NCBI GenBank assembly: GCA_037074615.1
Contig: CM073524.1
Coordinates: 22,769,406 to 22,833,405, forward strand
DNA from: Leucaena leucocephala
Lineage: Eukaryota > Streptophyta > Magnoliopsida > Fabales > Fabaceae
Length of the DNA: 64,000 bases
Direction of reading: 5' to 3'
Position 1 is the stretch's first letter. Every line of letters starts with the position of its first letter. Position numbers and translations under genes: made by a program. The notes under the pieces were generated by a model. That model ran no database searches and had not been told where the DNA came from. It saw nothing but the letters and a program-made list of their open reading frames with translations. Of the stretch, positions 21,897-34,598 are shown piece after piece.

Positions 21897-22747
21897 CATA
21901 TCAATTGAACGTGGCTTCTTCCCCCATTTGCTTCTTCATTTGTCCTCCCTCCTTTGTTTCTTCTAATTCACAAGTCGCTTCCTTTCAACCTTTGATTTTA
22001 CCGAATGGACCGCATGTGCCTTGTTTGCTTTGTGGAAACTTTATTGTTGTTGAGAAATGAAGGAGCTCGTCAAGATTGCCACGCCCGTGTATAAACTTCT
22101 GTATATTTGGTTAAACTTTTCTTGTTTTACCCATTATGTTCCATTTCATTAACAATCCTCATCCAAACTTCCATGAAAATCAGGAATCCTCTCCAAAACC
22201 GAATGGAATATATAGATGCTAGTGAAGAGGAATGTTCTAAAATACCCTTTTTGGGGTGTCATGTCCTTTATTTTTAATAATTTTTATTTAATTATTTTAT
22301 AGTAATATAATGAGTCATTATCAACGGTTAAAAATTATTATTTTACTATTTATTTATAATTTAAAAGTATTTCTAAAAATGCAAAAATTAAAAAATTAAA
22401 TATTTTTAAAATAATTACATAACATATTTTAATATATAATACAATCTTTTAATCTCTCTTTATTTTAGTTTTAATCTATCAAGTTTTAAATAATATATTT
22501 TAGTATAGTCTAAATTCTTATTAAATTATAGGAACTAATATTGTAGATAAAAAATAATTAAAAAACTAAAATTTATAATTTAAAATTTGAGCACAAAAAT
22601 CAAAATGATAACTAGCATCAAAGATTATATAAACCCTCCCTTCCTTCAATTCTCATAAAATTAATTCCGTCCCCAGGGATAAGAGTTTTAAAACTCAAAC
22701 TCATGAAGAATGGGTGCCCGAGTTATTGGTTCTGTTGTCATGACCGA
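21897..22747. other. AT-rich spacer between copia element and RPL12
   Basis: Strongly AT-rich from 22240 to 22670. No gene. ORFs that run out of the LTR into 22060 are artefacts of the insertion. Confidence 0.6.
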
Positions 22748-22891
22748 GGCCCACTCATATAAAATGCTTCATGGGCTAATAGATTGGGCCTTTCTTACCA
22801 CAAAATTGTAATTGGAATTTGGGCCGGGGGTGGGGGGGGGGGGGAACTGAGTTAAGACGGGCATTTCCGCTCATGGGGTCTCAAAACCCTA
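22748..22891 (+). promoter_or_regulatory. Ribosomal-protein-type promoter: site II motifs, G-tract and telo-box
   Basis: TGGGCY (site II) occurs at 22772-22777, 22785-22790 and 22820-22825 and as its complement at 22748-22753. The telo-box AAACCCTA lies at 22884-22891, 75 bp before the start codon. Site II plus telo-box is the known promoter signature of plant ribosomal-protein and other growth-linked genes (TCP and telobox-binding factors). A run of G broken once by T (22826-22844) lies between them. Confidence 0.75.
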
Positions 22892-22965
22892 GCTAATATA
22901 TATCTCCTTCTTCTCTGCCTTGAGGCTTGACCGACTGAATCCCTAGCTCTTTCGAACCTGTGACA

Positions 22966-23466
22966 ATGCCGCCGAAGTTCGACCCCTCACAAGTTGTCGA
23001 CGTCTTTGTCCGAGTCACTGGCGGTGAGGTCGGTGCCGCGAGTTCACTCGCTCCCAAGATCGGTCCACTCGGGTTGTCCCCCAAAAAGATCGGAGAAGAT
23101 ATTGCCAAAGAGACTGCCAAGGACTGGAAGGGATTGCGGGTCACGGTTAAGCTTACTGTCCAGAACCGTCAGGCGAAGGTGTCGGTGGTGCCCTCCGCGG
23201 CCGCGCTAGTTATCAAGGCCTTGAAGGAACCCGAACGAGACCGCAAGAAGACCAAGAACATCAAGCACAATGGTAATATATCCCTCGACGATGTGATCGA
23301 GATCGCCCGTACTATGAGGCCCAGGTCGATGGCCAAGGACCTCAGCGGGACGGTGAAGGAGATCCTGGGCACATGCGTATCCGTTGGCTGCACGGTGGAC
23401 GGCAAAGACCCGAAGGATTTGCAGCAGGAGGTCACTGATGGGGATGTTGAAGTCCCTCTGGACTGA
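22966..23466 (+). CDS. RPL12: 60S ribosomal protein L12 (uL11)
   Basis: Intronless gene for 166 residues, the normal plant length. The start is ATG at 22966; an upstream in-frame GTG at 22960 is not needed. It begins MPPKFDPSQVVDVFVRVTGG, has the family segment GPLGLSPKKIGEDIAK and the RNA-binding C-terminal domain (SLDDVIEIARTM, GTVKEILGTCVSVGCTVDG). uL11 forms the base of the ribosomal stalk with P0 at the GTPase centre and binds 26S rRNA in the cytosol. Coding sequence is GC-richer than its flanks, as expected for a highly expressed gene. The promoter carries site II and telo-box motifs. Confidence 0.97.
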   Translation: MPPKFDPSQVVDVFVRVTGGEVGAASSLAPKIGPLGLSPKKIGEDIAKETAKDWKGLRVTVKLTVQNRQAKVSVVPSAAALVIKALKEPERDRKKTKNIKHNGNISLDDVIEIARTMRPRSMAKDLSGTVKEILGTCVSVGCTVDGKDPKDLQQEVTDGDVEVPLD

Positions 23467-26400
23467 GGTCTTCCTTTTAATTTTGGTTTTGATTAGTACT
23501 TTTCTCCCCATAATTTTCGAGGAACTTTTGAAGTGTGTTAAATATTTTGGGCGATTTAGATGACCTGGAGAGATTTTATGAGCTAAGCTAGACCAGGTTG
23601 CGTACAACTTTACAAGTTTGATAATCTACTTTGATGCAATTTTGTTTCTTTTCGCAATCAGAGTATTGCCTTGCTCATTGTGTGTTTGATTTATATTGAT
23701 AGAATTATGCTCTGTCTTCTTCTCATTAATACGATTTATGAGTCTGATTGTGTTAGATAACTCAAAGTTTGTTGTAGGTTCTTTTCAGAAATCAGATTCA
23801 TTTCCACCATTAGGCGGGGAAATGTTACACCATAATTTTACAGGTGAACAATTTTGTTATTGATGTTCTTGTAGTACTATCTACGCTTCTTGTGCATTGT
23901 TCATTCCGTGTGCGTTGTTCAATCCGTATAGTTAATGCCCAATAACAAGGCTTTCACCTGGTGGTGTAATATCCGCCACAATTTTGGTTGGGTAGTGTGT
24001 GCCATTTGGATGAAAAATTATTGGAAGAATTGGCATTTGAAGGTGAATGACATCTCTTCCGATAGGGAAAATATTGGAGCATTGGATTAACCTTGTGATT
24101 TTACTAGTTTTCTATGAGAAATGGTAAGTTTTGAGCAGTGTTGATTGTTGAGCAGAGTATGCTTTGTATCCATTTCATGCTTTGAGAATATAATATAACG
24201 TTTTGATGTAATGACAAATATCGAGGTTAAGTTTATGAGATGATGTTTGTCTGGAGGAATCTGCCCTAGTGTGAAGAAGTCGCTGCAGTAGAAATCATAT
24301 TTTAACTGTAATTTTTCAGGACACCTCGGTAAGTTCCAATTTGTTTATCCTTTTGGTTCCTAATCTTCTGTTAAATGTTTGGGGAGTTGATAATTATATA
24401 CTGCATCACCAGCATGATTGGTCATGAACAAACTTGAATAGGGGGTTATTCAGATTAGATTTGGAGGTCACTGGTGTATCACTTCTTGAAAAACCACATT
24501 TTACTTCCCACAACCTAAAGCATAATTACAAAATTGGTACATGAATACATTCTCATGAAATCGAGTTTCCCCATAATATTCTAGCTCCCATCCCTTGGGT
24601 TGGCCCGACGATTCTTGACCAAGTTTTGTTTTCCTTTTGTCACGTCTGGGAGATTGTGATATTGGATAGTGCTGTGTATCAGAAACAAAGTGGAGTCGGA
24701 TTTGCCTTGCAAAATAAAAGTACAGAAATGAGTAAAATCGTATATTAATTTAGGATTTTTCCTTGTTCTCGGAACCTCATTTCTTAGAATATTATTCCTT
24801 TCCAATTTTGCCCTCACCTTAACGCCTTTCACCATTGTACTTCTCCGAACGCATCTGGGCCTTCGTTTTCCGAAGCAGCTTTGCGGTTTATCCCATGTTG
24901 CTGTTGATTCAGTGCCCACCTCGGCCAACGTTTTACAATCTCCGTTTCTCTTAACGCCATCGAGTTTTTAGGTTTTTCTCCCCCTGAAAAATAATAGACT
25001 CGTGGATATGATTTTTAAGCATGGTGACAAACTAAAAGGTGCTGAAGTGAGTAAATAAAATTTCCATATGGTTACAACCCTAAGGACGAGTGTTAGGTTT
25101 AGCGTAAATACCTAATTTTTTATAATGTGACAAACTAAAAAAATATTTAATTTTTTATAATGTGGCAAACTAAGTATTCTTATTGGAAGAGTTATTTAAA
25201 TTTAGTGTATGATATTATTTTAAGTTGAGTTGGGTGGCTGCCTAAATTTTTAATTTTTTTATACAAAAAATTTTAGGTGGCTGTCCAAACCTTTAATTGA
25301 TTTTGGAAAAGGGTGGGTTTCGAGACCTGAAAAGTCCATGGATGTGAATGGGCCGAATAAATGGCATAGATAAATGGAGTTGGGGGCCAGACGCTGGGAT
25401 TGCTTGCTGTCCACACTAGCCTTCATATTTAATCACGCACTGTTCATTTCCAAGCCCATGGCCTGTGTTCCTTAGCAGCCTAATACGGTGCCGCCCCTCT
25501 TACATTGCTTACCTTCATTCACACTGATCTCTCTGCAAAGGCGATGTCTGGTCTTTTTTGGAAGACATCTTATACCCCCGATTTACTTATATAAACAGCC
25601 ACATGTCTCCCATGTTATCCACAAAGAGATGTAATTACTAAATCCTCCACCCCTCAGCATGCATGTTTTCCGTTTTAACCTACTATATCTCAAGTCTTAA
25701 CTTGATCCATTGGAGGCACATTCCTCAAAAGGGTTTTAAGGGTGTTAGCCATCAAGGAGGACAACACAGATTTAAACAAGCAAGTTTACCTGCTCTTGTA
25801 CTCGTAATAGTATATATACGCTAAAGTTCGACCAACACACACACTAATACTTCAAATGGGATCCCAAGTGAGAGCACCAAGCCCCTGCACCTAATCAAAA
25901 CGGAAGCTCCCCTCTATCTGTGCCGGATTATAGAGCATTTTGATTAGCAAATTGCTACTCTAATTCAATTCAAGGTCTCATTCAAGCGATTATATTCTTC
26001 CACTCCACGTCCTTTTCTCTGTGATGAAGCTGAGCCACGGCACTTAAGAGGCGGCGTAATTTGTCCAATGTTGGAGGAGCGCCAATGATAAGCTAAATAA
26101 TATTAATGTACTTGTCTGTCCATTAAAATATATTGGAGGGCAGCGGCCGACCATTGGAAAAAAGGGCTCTCACTGACAAGCTCAACCGGAGTTCTTTAAT
26201 TGATCACAGCCTCAGCGTTCGACACGTGGTGCTCTCTTGCCCACAAGTACATCCTACTGTTTGAAATTTCAAACTCATGAATCTGCATGCAGAGGAAAAA
26301 GGAGGGGCGGTTTCAATATTGTCAATTTAATTTCATCATCGCCTTATATATATATCTCATTTTTTTTTACTTTTTTAAATTTAAACAATATTTTTTAATT

Positions 26401-27952
26401 AATAGTTAGAGATTAATTCTCTCAAGACTTAGAAATCACTAAAATAAATTTTGTTTCTTTTAATAAAATATTTTTTATACACATAGCCTGATTCGAATAT
26501 AAAATATCATGTTTAAGGGGTCTAATTATCTACCAATACTAAGTTTTTGTAGTTGTCTTGTACTCCCTAAAATTCTCACAAAGAGCATCACCCCAGGCCA
26601 ATGGCATATTTGTTGTCCATGTTACGGGAGTGGTTGTAGACTCCACACAATGGTACAAAATTTCTATTTCCAGCCACTTTGATATCATATCCTTAATAAT
26701 TCAGCCTGTCATCCATCGCCACGTATTATATTTAATCGTGACAACTTCCTAACCACTAAATAATTGTCACAGTTTGTCAAGTTATTCATTATTCAATCAT
26801 TTTGTATCCATTATGATTCCTTTACTATTATTATACGCACAGAATCTTCCGTCAAGAAACTTGATCTTCTAATACGTAAACTTCTCTGTAAACAATCCCA
26901 TTACCCATATTCTAATTCCAATCAATTATTCAGCTATGACACAGTCTGGAACGCAGTAATTCTCCAATCTTTTTTTGTGGACAAAATAAGTTTAGGTAAA
27001 TTTAGTATAGGTATTTTACTAAGGCTAGGGCATAATCTCAGACCAGGCCACCGGTCCTATGTTATTAATTAGGAACTTGAGTTTACTTAGGACCTAACTA
27101 CACACTGATTCCTGTCATAATGAAGCTCTACAGTCAAATACAAAACGGTGGCCTCGTGTGTTTTGAGAAGCCATTTGATTTTACTTGAATCCAGATAAGT
27201 TCAACTGGCATATATGCCACCAACAACAAAGACGACAACCACCTTTCTTCATTCTCTCATTAAACTAATAATTAGCCTACTCAAAACCACGTCTAGTCAT
27301 GCAACCTTTTTTTTTTTTAAATTAGTCTCTCCTGTCATCGAAGTTTGAAATACATATGATCACATTTCTAATCCAACTAATCTGAATAATATTCTTAATT
27401 TTTATAAGCGTTAAAATTAAAACTCTCATAACAAATATATTTCTTATGATTCGAACTTATATTCTTTTCCTTAAGAAATAAGACTATTTATTATCTTAAT
27501 TAACAATTTATTGGTGACAATAAAACTTAGTTATACTACTGTGTGGGTAGTTTTTAAATGACTTTAACAGCATGCGGCAAATAAATATACGTAATATAGA
27601 CATATAGAAGCCCTACTCAGACCGTTGTGTTTCTCATCTATTCGTGATTCATGGACATTAAAACGTTCAAATGTTGCTGTTTGAGTTATACGAACGTTTT
27701 TAGGTCATGTAGGACCATCTTGGATTAGTGATCTGATTGAGAACCGTTGAGGGGGCTGAGTGGGGTCCATTGCAAGCGAAATCACGCTAATATGGACGGC
27801 AAAAAAATTACGTTAATCTTTAATTAATCGTCCCGTTTTCCTACACTCTCTCTCTCTCTCCTCCCTTAAAACTTAAATACCCCTTCTCCATCCATCCTTC
27901 AATCAAGCCAAGCGAACAAATACGCACAACCAGCAGTGTAGTTCAAACAACA
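23467..27952. other. 4.5-kb intergenic region
   Basis: Starts with the RPL12 3' UTR. I see no gene that can be named. A minus ORF at 24581-24928 (115 codons) has no domain and is not reported as a gene. 26558-27072 holds two low-complexity ORFs. 27840-27870 has a CT-rich stretch just upstream of the aquaporin, probably part of its promoter or leader. Confidence 0.5.
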
Positions 27953-29068
27953 ATGGGGAAAGACGTTGAAGTTGCAGAGCAAAGAGATATGACGACCAAA
28001 GACTACCAGGACCCGCCGCCGGCGCTGTTGATCGACCCGGAGGAGCTAACCAAGTGGTCATTATACAGAGCCGTCATAGCGGAGTTCATAGCAACCCTTC
28101 TCTTCCTATACATCACTGTGCTGACCATTATCGGGTACAGCCAACAGACTTCCGGCACCACCGCTGACGCCCAGTGCAGAGGAGTTGGCCTACTTGGTAT
28201 CGCTTGGGCCTTCGGTGGCATGATCTTCATCCTCGTTTACTGCACCGCCGGTATCTCTGGTAAGACCAAACCACTGATCGTGCGGTTGAACTCTCTCCAA
28301 TTTATATATGTATGTAACACTGTATTGTTACTAATGTTGCAGGAGGGCACATAAACCCGGCGGTGACATTCGGGCTGTTCGTCGGAAGAAAGGTGTCGCT
28401 GATAAGGGCGGTGCTGTATATCTTAGCACAAATGGCCGGAGCTATCTGCGGGACTGGACTGGCCAAGGCCTTCCAGAAATCTTACTACAACAGGTATGGA
28501 GGCGGAGCCAACTTCGTACACGATGGTTACAACACTGGGACGGCTTTGGGTGCTGAGATCATCGGCACCTTCGTTCTTGTCTACACTGTCTTCTCTGCCA
28601 CTGATCCTAAGAGGAACGCCAGAGACTCCCACGTTCCTGTATGCAACTCTTCAAAATTTTCCCTTTAATTTATTGGTTTAACTTTTGTTTTGATCGATTT
28701 TGATGTAAAATAATGAAAGGTCTTGGCACCACTGCCCATTGGATTCGCCGTGTTCATGGTTCACTTGGCTACCATCCCAGTTACCGGTACCGGAATCAAC
28801 CCAGCAAGAAGCTTCGGCGCTGCTGTTATCTACAACGATGGCAAGATCTGGGATGATCATGTAATTTTTCTAACTATTAATTATTTATTTCATTTTCTAA
28901 GGGAAATTAAAGAGCAAGTTTATATATGTGTGTGCTTAATTTTGTTGGTTTCAGTGGATATTCTGGGTTGGACCAATAATTGGAGCTGCCGCGGCTGCGA
29001 TCTACCACCAACACATCCTGAGAGCTACGGCCATAAAAGCTCTTGGCTCTTTCAGGAGCAACGCTTAA
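27953..29068 (+). CDS. PIP2: Plasma-membrane aquaporin, PIP2 subgroup
   Basis: Four exons: 27953-28259, 28343-28638, 28720-28860 and 28955-29068, giving 285 residues, the normal PIP2 length and exon pattern. Both pore motifs are present: HINPAVTFG (NPA near 107-109) and GINPARSFGAA (NPA 228-230). The selectivity-filter residues His216, Thr225 and Arg231 indicate a water-specific pore. The loop D histidine (DSHVP, His199) matches the pH-gating site. The N-terminus MGKDVEV carries the DVE diacidic ER-export signal and is short before the first helix. The tail ends KALGSFRSNA, with the serines phosphorylated in PIP2 proteins. Works as a homo- or heterotetramer moving water across the plasma membrane. 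Assignment to a numbered member is not possible from sequence alone. Confidence 0.96.
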
Positions 29069-32000
29069 GGCTATGGTGTTTCCATGAAAACGATGACTAT
29101 TTTATCTGCGGGCCTCTTTTACGTTTCTCTCCTTTTTGTTTCATGCTTTAGAGGAAACAGCCAAAAGCCAATTGTAGATAAACATGTCCAAGGGTGTATT
29201 TTGTATCCCTCGTGTTTGATCGAGTATGGGTTTTCTAGAACTTTGGTTATAAATTTTCTTTGTGAAATTGGGACGGAAATAAATATAAAAATATGATGCA
29301 TGAACCCCATATTTTTATATTTAGCCTTCTCCAATTATGCAAAAGAAGTTTATAATTAAGAATCTTAGAAGAATCAGACTCTATCCTCCTTTTCCTATAT
29401 GTTTTCATGTATTAATGCCTCGTGCTTACGTGTGACAATGCTACTCCTTAGTAATTTATTTTCCTTCTCTACTTTCTGGTGTAAGTTAATATGTACCCAT
29501 CTTTTTCCATGTTAAACTTACCAATTCCTGTGTGTTTCCCACGAGTTGCATCAACTTAATTTGCTCTAGCTAGTGATGGGGGAAAAAACAAAGAGAGGCC
29601 AAAGGTTCGTCTTTAATTTCAATTCATGTAATTGAATATATGGTCAAATTTTAGTTTTGCGAAACATGAAACATCGATCACAGACCCTTCCGAGTGAACA
29701 TGGAGGAACCGACAGATAATGAGTAGAAGAAAGCAACCTTATCCTTATCCAGTATCAGAACCAGCAAGAGAGAGAACTATTTATTCACTTGATATTCAGA
29801 AATTAAAATACATATTAGTACTATCAAAAAATGTATTTGTTAAAATAGGTGAGAATATTTTACGTTTTAAGGCTCTAATGGGTAGGGATACTTTTGATTA
29901 AATAGAAATATTCACTAGTATGATGGGAGATAAAGGTTAATTTATCCAAGTTTGCTGAAGGTATGTAGGAGCGTTCGTAGGAGGGTGGACAGATAACAAT
30001 GAGAGAGGAAGCGTCCTTTGGAATGGACAAGAATACAACATGATGGGGTCCTTGTTACTCGTAAATTAAGGCACAACGTGAAGACGCAGGTACAAGCTTA
30101 TAAGTACAAGCGTCTTGAAGCTCCCATTATTATTCCAATTCACAATTGCCTCAAAATCCAAATGCAACTATTCCTCCCTCATTATTGTGATTTGGGATGC
30201 GACCCCATCTTTGGATTCTTCTCTCTCTATATATTTATCTTTTATCCTCCGTGGAAGGGAACTATTAAATTAAAGTAACGAAAGAAAAAGGCAAGCCACA
30301 CACGTCACGTAAGAGCCTAATTAATTTTGAGAAGTAGTATATCTGTCATTAGGGAGTTAAATTAATATAAATGATGTTTACCATATCTTGTGTCTTGGTG
30401 CGTGTCCCATCACTTTAGCTGTTGGGTAGCGACCGTTGGGCTTCCACGATTGAACCTTGAGGTATCGTGGGCGCAGGGCACATGCACCCTCTGAGATGTC
30501 ACAATCCTATTGGGTTATATTTTAATCTAGCTGATAGGTTTTCGTCTCAAGAATATTCGAGGCATTTTTCTCTGCGACTATTCTCTCTCTCGCACACATT
30601 CGGCTTCATTATAACTGAGTTTTAATCTGCTCATCTTTGAATGTAGTCAGAATGAAGGATGAGAAAAATTTGAATTTGTATTTAAGAAGCATTAATGCAA
30701 AATAATCAGCTTAATTAGAATTATTTTATGTTGGAGCTGAGTAATTCAATTGGCCGCCTTGTTGTATATACAGGATCACATATGCATATGTGGATAAGCA
30801 TGAGAGCCAAAGGGCAAGTTTGATGGATGGAATTCCGGTGTCATGGAACGAAGTTTTATAGTCCTAGTTTTCATTTAGAAGTCTCTCGAAACGGGGGAAT
30901 CTAGAGTCTACTTATAAAAAATATTGGGGTAAACGTGCTTAATGAACATAATATTATCTCCCGTTAAAAGCCAATTGACTTTTTTAAATCGATATATGAA
31001 GTTAAATAAATCAGTTAATTATAATTAATATAAAGGCTAATTGATTAATTTGAGTAAATTGAAGAGTATATAGTATGAATTCATTTTGAGGGGTTAGATT
31101 TGATCACAGTTAATTAATTTATTTAATTTTTTAGATGTATATAAAAAAATTAACTAGCTCTTATAATTAAGATCAGAAAGAGTAACAAGTTATGTATAGT
31201 CAAGAACCTTAAAATTCTGAAATTATTCTATGAGATGTTGGTAGGACTTGTTCTCTGGCGAAGAGATAAAGAAAAAGGATGTACAAAATGTTTTTAAGCG
31301 CACGGGTAGCACTCTTTTTAGGTTCAATTGGTCTCCACTATTCCTATCTTATAGGGTGCGAATTGGACTGAACGCTTGTGATTTCCTGCATAATACAATG
31401 AAAATCCTTAAATATGGATTGTACTTTAAACACTCATGCCAATACAACAATAATTATTTCAAAGTGATAATTTGATTTTGTCTATAGTACATACAAAAAC
31501 AAAGTACATAAAAAAAAACAAAGCAATGAGTTTTGATTTTGTGTTGTGAATAACATGATGGTGAAAATATTTATAGATTATGAAATGATACCTTGAGATG
31601 GTACCTCTTGAAGCAATGTATCTCTTCAATTAAAAAGTCATAATCATATGTTGATTTATGAATTAATATAAATTAAATATCCCTTCACATAAATTTTTTA
31701 ATATGTAATCACATGACTTTTTAAAAAACACATAAGATCAAGCCATAAGGTCTCGTATGGAAAGGGAAGAAATATGCTATGACTTAAAATGCTTATGAGA
31801 CATAATTTACCTCATTTAGTAGTCATGCCAAGGGAATTTAATAATCGCACATAAAATATTCAGTATTAAGACAAAGGAATTTCATAAGAGTGCCTTATAG
31901 TCATTACATATTTTTTTTTTCAAAAAAGGACCTTGGTCCTGCATGATAATTTAAAAAAAAATAAGATACTAATCTATAAATAATTCGTCATTTTTTTTGT

Positions 32001-33345
32001 TATAAAAATTTTAAAAAAAATGTTAGGTTTACCCACGATCTAAGAGAAGGGCGAAATCTTCCTTCCTTCTAGGTGATACCAATGTCGGACAGAGCGAGCC
32101 GTCTATTACTCTCAGGTATAAACCTAAGCACCTAGGAGTTATGATGCCTCCCCAAGCACCGCAACTGGAACTACAACAAAGTGATATTCCTCAAAATTCA
32201 AACACGCTCTAAATAGTCATATGTCTCATTCCTTCACTAATTAAATCTGATGGGTAATAATTCGTCATGTTGATCCTTAAGCAGGATCTCTCAAAATATT
32301 ACATCTGACTTACAGCTTCAAGGAAGCATGGAAGAGAGCCTGATCCAAGGGGCATTTTCTTTTGTAACCCGATGCGTGCCAAGCCCCAATCGTCATAAAC
32401 ATGGGCCTTCTTTCTCACTTCAAGCCCAAAAGGACAACCTCAATTTTTTTTAGGTTTAATTAAGGCTATATCAAAACCACTTTAGGCTTGAGATTAATCT
32501 CTTTTAAGATTTATAGTACAAAGATTTTTCGCTTATCTTCTTCTCCCAACAAGTACACTCTCGGGATTTGAATTGCATTATATTATTTATGGGAAATAAA
32601 GCTGCTTACTATCTTAACAATTTATTTCTATAGTCAACCTCTATTTTAAAATGAAGACAAATGAGCACAAAATATTATCTAATGCTACTTGAGAATTTAG
32701 AGTTCAAATGAACTAGGTATAAGGTTGTTCTAGCTTAATAAAATGTTTTGAGTTAGAACCTTAGAATCGAGCAGTGTAGGTGATAGATCTACCACCCCTT
32801 AGAAGGGGCCTCATATGGCTCGAATAGTATGGGTCCATAGAGTCCTTGAGAAAGAAGCTAGCTTAGGATAACAGGTATACATGGTCTATATGTTTAACTA
32901 GTGAAAGGGTGAGACATGCGACTATTTGGAACGTGTTCAAATCCTATGGAGTACCACTTTGTTGTGGTTCCAGTTATGGCACTTGGAGAGGCATCCTAAC
33001 TCCTGAGTGCCTAAGTTTACGTTTGAGGGTAATAGACAGCTCGTCCTGCCCGATATTGGTATTGCCTAGAAGAAATGGAGATTTTGTCCTGTTCTTGGAT
33101 TGTGGGCGAGCCCAACTTTTTTTCAAAAGTTTGTATACCAAAAAAGAAAACAAAGAAATTCAGACATGAGACCTCTTAATGCAATGTACGAGAAAGGAGG
33201 CATCACACAATTGTAGTGCTTGGTTGGCAACAAAAAAGAGGGCATCCCTATGAGCTCTGCTTGCATGCGCTTCGTGCATTCGCAATAATAAAGTGAGAAA
33301 GGGGCAGCCCAATTACAGGAGAGACACTGCCATTATTATGACTCG

Positions 33346-33380
<35 letters not shown>

Positions 33381-34092
33381 CCTTTGCTGACCCTCTAAGC
33401 TAAGCTAACCCCTCCACTCCATGCTTCACCCACTTCTCTGCTTTCCCCCAAAGCTAATTAATCCCCCTCCTCATTATGTATTCTATTCATCATTCCTGAT
33501 TACTTCCTCCACATTCAATACTATGACTGTGTTTTATCCTCAACACCCATATTAATAATATGCCCATACATGTGTACAAATGATGGGTTTCTTTGAGTGG
33601 ATGATTAATGCCTTTTTTACTGTGGATTGCTTAATTAATTATCTTACAGCTTTGTTTGTCCCCACCTGTTCTTCCTCCGTGTTTGAGTATGGCACTCAAT
33701 TACATGAGAAGCCACTCCTTTACCAACATCATTCTCAGAGCCACGTCCATGCCACCCAATTTCCAAAATCTGCTCAACTAGTGTACTTCATATCGCTTCA
33801 TTGCCTTCTTTAGGACTTGAACAACCTATTCAGTATTGATTGTTAGCCCTTAACTGTGAGGGTGTGTGTCTAGGCTCAAATACTTACATCTATATATTGA
33901 GATTTAAACTCGTAAATTTGTGAGTCTTATTAAATTAGACTAACTTTTGTTGGTTAAAAAAGTTCAATATTTGGGGTAGCAATTGGGAAAAATAAACAGA
34001 AAGAAAGAGAGCATAATTCTGTTCCCCTTTCAGTAGCCTGCTTTTTCCCACGCAAAAATTGAATTCCAAGTAACAGCCAGTTACTCGGACCT
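29069..34092. other. 5-kb intergenic region, gene-poor
   Basis: After the aquaporin 3' UTR there is no ORF with family features. 30950-31175 is an AT-rich foldback-like segment similar to those at 38895-39128 and 50628-50868. 31990-33170 is less AT-rich but unrecognised. A (CT)n run lies at 33347-33376. Confidence 0.45.
33347..33376. repeat. (CT)n microsatellite
   Basis: About 15 CT units. Confidence 0.9.
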
Positions 34093-34099
34093 TATAAAA
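34093..34099 (+). promoter_or_regulatory. TATA box of the small membrane protein gene
   Basis: TATAAAA about 90 bp upstream of the ATG at 34188. Confidence 0.6.
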
Positions 34100-34187
34100 G
34101 CCGGTGAAGCCCGTCATAAGTTTTCATCCCAAAGCTTCTTCATTCTCTGTTTTTCAAGTGTCTAACACAGAAAGCAAAGAAACAAGC

Positions 34188-34598
34188 ATGAGTCCAATTG
34201 GCTTCTGTTTGCTCTTACTCTTATCTCTGACACTTGTGTCCATTGCTGCGTCCCAAGAAAGAGCCCCACACGGGCTTGTTAATGAGAGCCCCGTGGCTTT
34301 TCCACCATCTGCATATAACTTCTTTCATCCAAATACAAGAAAGCCTGAGACCGGAGACGCCTGCTCTGCATCCAAATGCTCGCCGCTGCCGGAAGCGGCT
34401 CAAGTGGAAGCCACTCAGTTATATGAAAGCAAAGCCTGGAGTTCTCAGAAAGGCGGAAAACCACTGGGAGCAGGAGGGATTGTTGGCAGTGTGTTTGGCG
34501 TTGCTTTTGTGGTGCTTCTTGCAATGGGTGTCTACTATGTAAGGGCCAAGCGTCAAGCCAACATGAGTCGAGCCAATACAGTGCAGCCTCAAGCTTGA
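34188..34598 (+). CDS. Small type-I membrane protein, plant-specific, function unknown
   Basis: 136 residues, intronless. I start at ATG 34188 because the hydrophobic signal peptide (GFCLLLLLSLTLVSIAAS, residues 5-22) begins right after it; an upstream in-frame ATG at 34104 would bury the signal. The ectodomain (about 23-94) holds ERAPHGLVNESPVAFPPSAY, a conserved block of an uncharacterised plant family, two cysteines (CSASKC, 59-64) and a potential N-glycosylation site (NES, 32-34). A single transmembrane helix spans about 95-118 with GxxxG-like spacing (GAGGIVGSVFG). The tail is short and basic (RAKRQ). Likely secretory pathway or plasma membrane. Confidence 0.8.
   Translation: MSPIGFCLLLLLSLTLVSIAASQERAPHGLVNESPVAFPPSAYNFFHPNTRKPETGDACSASKCSPLPEAAQVEATQLYESKAWSSQKGGKPLGAGGIVGSVFGVAFVVLLAMGVYYVRAKRQANMSRANTVQPQA

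Noticed and set aside
22820..22844. Poly-G run as an assembly gap or error
   Set aside because: Flanks are continuous and the promoter motifs on both sides are coherent, so I treat it as real sequence whose exact length is uncertain.
24581..24928. 115-codon minus-strand ORF
   Set aside because: No domain, no homologue that I recognise, no clear partner exon. A possible donor (AAG|GTGAGG) is not enough to call a gene.
30400..30490. GC-richer patch examined as a possible tRNA gene
   Set aside because: No cloverleaf, no A/B-box pair in the right spacing.
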